Below, piece after piece: positions 62,279 to 64,000 of a stretch of 64,000 nt of DNA (the stretch's first letter is position 1; each line of letters starts with the position of its first letter). The translations under genes were made by a program, and so were the position numbers. Below the pieces are notes generated by a model, which made no database searches, was not told where the DNA came from, and saw nothing but the letters and a program-made list of their open reading frames with translations. The stretch is from Colwellia_A sp047621305 (GTDB taxonomy: Bacteria; Pseudomonadota; Gammaproteobacteria; Enterobacterales; Alteromonadaceae): assembly GCA_047621305.1 (NCBI GenBank), contig JBLHNB010000007.1:42669-106668 (forward strand), read 5' to 3'.

Positions 62279-63043
62279 TTATTCTTTGACAATACAGCGA
62301 CGTTCACCACAAACAGGAGCCTTGTAAGGCGCTAAAAAGGCAAAGTCACTAGTCCACTGAACTGCCGCACAATATCCGTTCGTTTGCATGTAAGACTTTA
62401 TGGTATATTTAGATTGCTGGGTTCCTTTGTAAAATTCTCCATCATTAACATGAGGGTTATAATAAAGCCCGCCATTTACGGCTGTATTGGCGTAAAGTGT
62501 TCCCTGACAATCGTTTTCTGAATAAAACATTTGTTCGAGCTTAATAGAGACTGTGACACCTTCACGCAAGTCAAATACTTCAAACTTAGTTGCACCATTT
62601 AATGGCCAATAATAAAAAGTATGCACATCTATAATCTCAGCGATTCTTCCTACCTTGGTAACACCATCTCCTGCATACAAATACAAGCCAGAACTAGCTG
62701 ATACAGTTGGGGTTATTATTTGTGTTGGTAATAGCGATACACCCAGCGCCCTTTCAACCCCCGTAACAATCGAACAATCATTGGCACTAGTTACCTCAAT
62801 ATTAGCATTACTCGACACCGCAGAGACCAATAACGCATATAAAGCACGACCACTTTTATTATCAAGCGATGTTGACCAACGTTCAGCGTTTTCAACGCTA
62901 ACACAGCTGGGATTATTAACGCTCTTACTTTCCGATGTTGAAAAATAAACAACATCACCTTCAACATTAAGTTGGCTAATTTTACTACTCGCTAATACTT
63001 CTAAAGAAATCAAAAAAGTAAGTAGACTAATAAGGAATTTCAT
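62279..63043 (-). CDS. Secreted protein with the shared module and a longer C-terminal domain
   Basis: 254 residues and the first gene of the operon. The signal peptide ends near LEVLAS (residue 18). The module covers about residues 20-105: KISQLNVEGDVVYFSTSES, CVSVENAERWSTSLDNKSG, RALYALLVSAVSSNANIEV, TSANDCSIVTGVERA. The C-terminal 140 residues (LYLYAGDGVTKVGRIAEIID, FYYWPLNGATKFEVFDL, with four Cys toward the end) form another domain, not recognised. The gap to the next gene is 69 bases. The promoter should lie in 63044-63340. Confidence 0.75.
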   Translation of the reverse strand: MKFLISLLTFLISLEVLASSKISQLNVEGDVVYFSTSESKSVNNPSCVSVENAERWSTSLDNKSGRALYALLVSAVSSNANIEVTSANDCSIVTGVERALGVSLLPTQIITPTVSASSGLYLYAGDGVTKVGRIAEIIDVHTFYYWPLNGATKFEVFDLREGVTVSIKLEQMFYSENDCQGTLYANTAVNGGLYYNPHVNDGEFYKGTQQSKYTIKSYMQTNGYCAAVQWTSDFAFLAPYKAPVCGERRCIVKE

Positions 63044-63354
63044 TTTAAATGCTGCCTATATCGAATACAGAAGGGAAAACAGACATGACTATTTGAAGTC
63101 TATTCCGGTACAGTGGTTTGAGATGTAAATAGTTAATCACCATTAAGTAATTAAATTGTCACATTAAAATTTTTGAAAATATACTTGATACATACAGGCT
63201 TGTAAACAAGAAAAAAAAGATTTTGACTAATTAGGCTCTGCTGTAAACAAATGTTATTCAATTGAAATAGTTGCTACCCAGAAGACAAATGAAGTACGGC
63301 CACTTCACTTGGAGTTGGTTGATTTATTTTACTCATAATTAATTCAGGGTAAAC
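63044..63354. other. Upstream region of the toxin operon
   Basis: AT-rich; no gene was found. It probably holds the promoter of the minus-strand operon. The IS200 left end begins at its right edge. Confidence 0.4.
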
Positions 63355-63454
63355 CCCCGGCTCTGCCGGGGAGACTCGCATAGGTTTTACCTACACTGCG
63401 GTGTAGGTATCTTCGTATCTCGGCCAAAAGAACGAAGGTAACAACCTATGCGAG
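63355..63454 (+). mobile_element. IS200 left end and regulatory leader
   Basis: Left-end hairpin CCCCGGC-TCT-GCCGGGG (63355-63371). CTCGCATAGGTT (63375-63386) pairs with AACCTATGCGAG (63443-63454), which contains the tnpA start codon, and within it TACCTACAC/GTGTAGGTA (63388-63409) forms another hairpin. This nested fold is the IS200-type leader that hides the start region and limits transposase synthesis. Confidence 0.85.
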
Positions 63455-63768
63455 ATTATAAAAGTTTGTCCCATACAAGGTGGGATTGTAAATACCATAT
63501 TGTATTTATTCCAAAGAAAAGAAGAAAATTGATATTTGGAGCCATCATAAAACATTTAGGCGAAGTATTTCATGAGCTAGCTCAGCGAAAAGGAGTAGTG
63601 ATTGAAGAAGGGCATTTGATGAAAGTTCATGTTCATATGTGCTTGAGTATTCCGCCTAAGCTAGCTGTTTCAAATGTTGTTGGCTATTTGAAAGGTAAGA
63701 GTGCTATTTCAATAGCCAGAAATTTTAAACCTACATTCCGCACCAATTTAGTAAATAAAAATAATTAA
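63448..63768 (+). pseudogene. tnpA: IS200/IS605-family transposase TnpA, truncated
   Basis: 106 residues against about 140-150 for a full enzyme. The N-terminal part is well kept (SLSHTRWDCKYHIVFIPKKR, then VIEEGHLMKVHVHMCLSIPPK with the HUH motif HVHM, and VVGYLKGKSAISIARNFK). After residue 92 the sequence becomes unrelated (PTFRTNLVNKNN). The helix with the catalytic Tyr (usually in a YYVSTVG motif) is lost, as is the right end of the element. It should be inactive alone, though it could be mobilised by another copy. Confidence 0.85.
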
Positions 63769-63780
63769 AAGGTTACCTGA

Positions 63781-64000
63781 TTACCCATAAAGCTCAGCCA
63801 TACTCAATAGCTTGTTCGACATAGGCGGTGTTCGCAAAGCAATATAAGCAAATTGTGGTAACATATCCTCTAGCTGAAAACGTCGATTGAAGCGGTAACT
63901 AAATTCTGCCAAGTAACGAGGTAGGTGTTTAGGTTTAATCGCATGATAGGTACCAACAATAGAGTTTTTGACATTACCTATCATCGTATTTACCCAAATA
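63781..64000 (-). CDS. IS1595-family (ISXO2-like) transposase, 5' part outside the window
   Basis: The frame is open from the right edge of the window and ends at 63781. The visible 70 or so residues match the C-terminus of DDE_Tnp_IS1595 proteins: NTMIGNVKNSIVGTYHAIKP, HLPRYLAEFSYRFNRRF and LRTPPMSNKLLSMAELYG-stop. The Met at 63984 is internal and not the start. The element abuts the broken IS200 gene, so its insertion may have cut that gene. The terminal inverted repeat could not be fixed. Confidence 0.85.
   Translation of the reverse strand, partial: IWVNTMIGNVKNSIVGTYHAIKPKHLPRYLAEFSYRFNRRFQLEDMLPQFAYIALRTPPMSNKLLSMAELYG

Overview
The window looks like chromosomal DNA of a marine gammaproteobacterium of the Alteromonadales, most likely Colwelliaceae (Colwellia or Thalassotalea type). 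This is inferred from the AT-rich sequence, the chitobiase-NagX-ROK kinase cluster, tandem di-haem cytochromes c4, a large TonB-dependent receptor, CcoG and DUF3465/DUF938 proteins. No rRNA, tRNA or CRISPR array was seen.

Layout. 1-3100: two tandem di-haem cytochromes c, then an ECF sigma factor overlapping a membrane protein gene. 3101-6125: ccoG (cbb3 oxidase assembly) and a sigma-54 activator with PAS, AAA+ and HTH domains; a -24/-12 promoter and an upstream dyad sit in front of ccoG. 6272-12140: a thiamine operon thiC-thiO-thiS-thiG-thiDE behind a TPP riboswitch. 12320-21690: an M1 peptidase followed by a loose accessory stretch of small secreted proteins, a DUF218 protein, an AraC/GyrI regulator and a methyltransferase, with many repeats (four of the five copies of a MITE-like family), simple-sequence tracts, an attC-like fold and gene remnants. 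21775-27893: chitin-sugar catabolism (ROK kinase, GH20 chitobiase, NagX) with a divergent AraC regulator and matching direct repeats in two promoter regions. 28093-32262: small proteins, a PepSY/FMN-binding pair and a porin with a consensus FNR box upstream.

32606-45655 is an exopolysaccharide or O-antigen cluster: two hexapeptide acyltransferases, a Wzx-like flippase, five GT4 glycosyltransferases, a Wzy-like polymerase, and a WbpV/WbpL/WbpM-like trio predicted to make the initiating sugar. Four neighbouring glycosyltransferases appear to use TTG starts with overlapping genes. A TonB-dependent receptor follows (46058-48709).

48793-51375 holds two REP-associated tyrosine transposases, a fragment of a third and repeats of their leader motif. 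51430-63043 is the most interesting block: a seven-gene minus-strand operon ending in a 2464-residue SpvB/RHS polymorphic toxin and a probable immunity gene. It is preceded by secreted small proteins, three of which carry the same roughly 80-residue module found at the N-terminus of the toxin. The window ends in a truncated IS200 element with its regulatory leader intact and the 3' part of an IS1595-type transposase.
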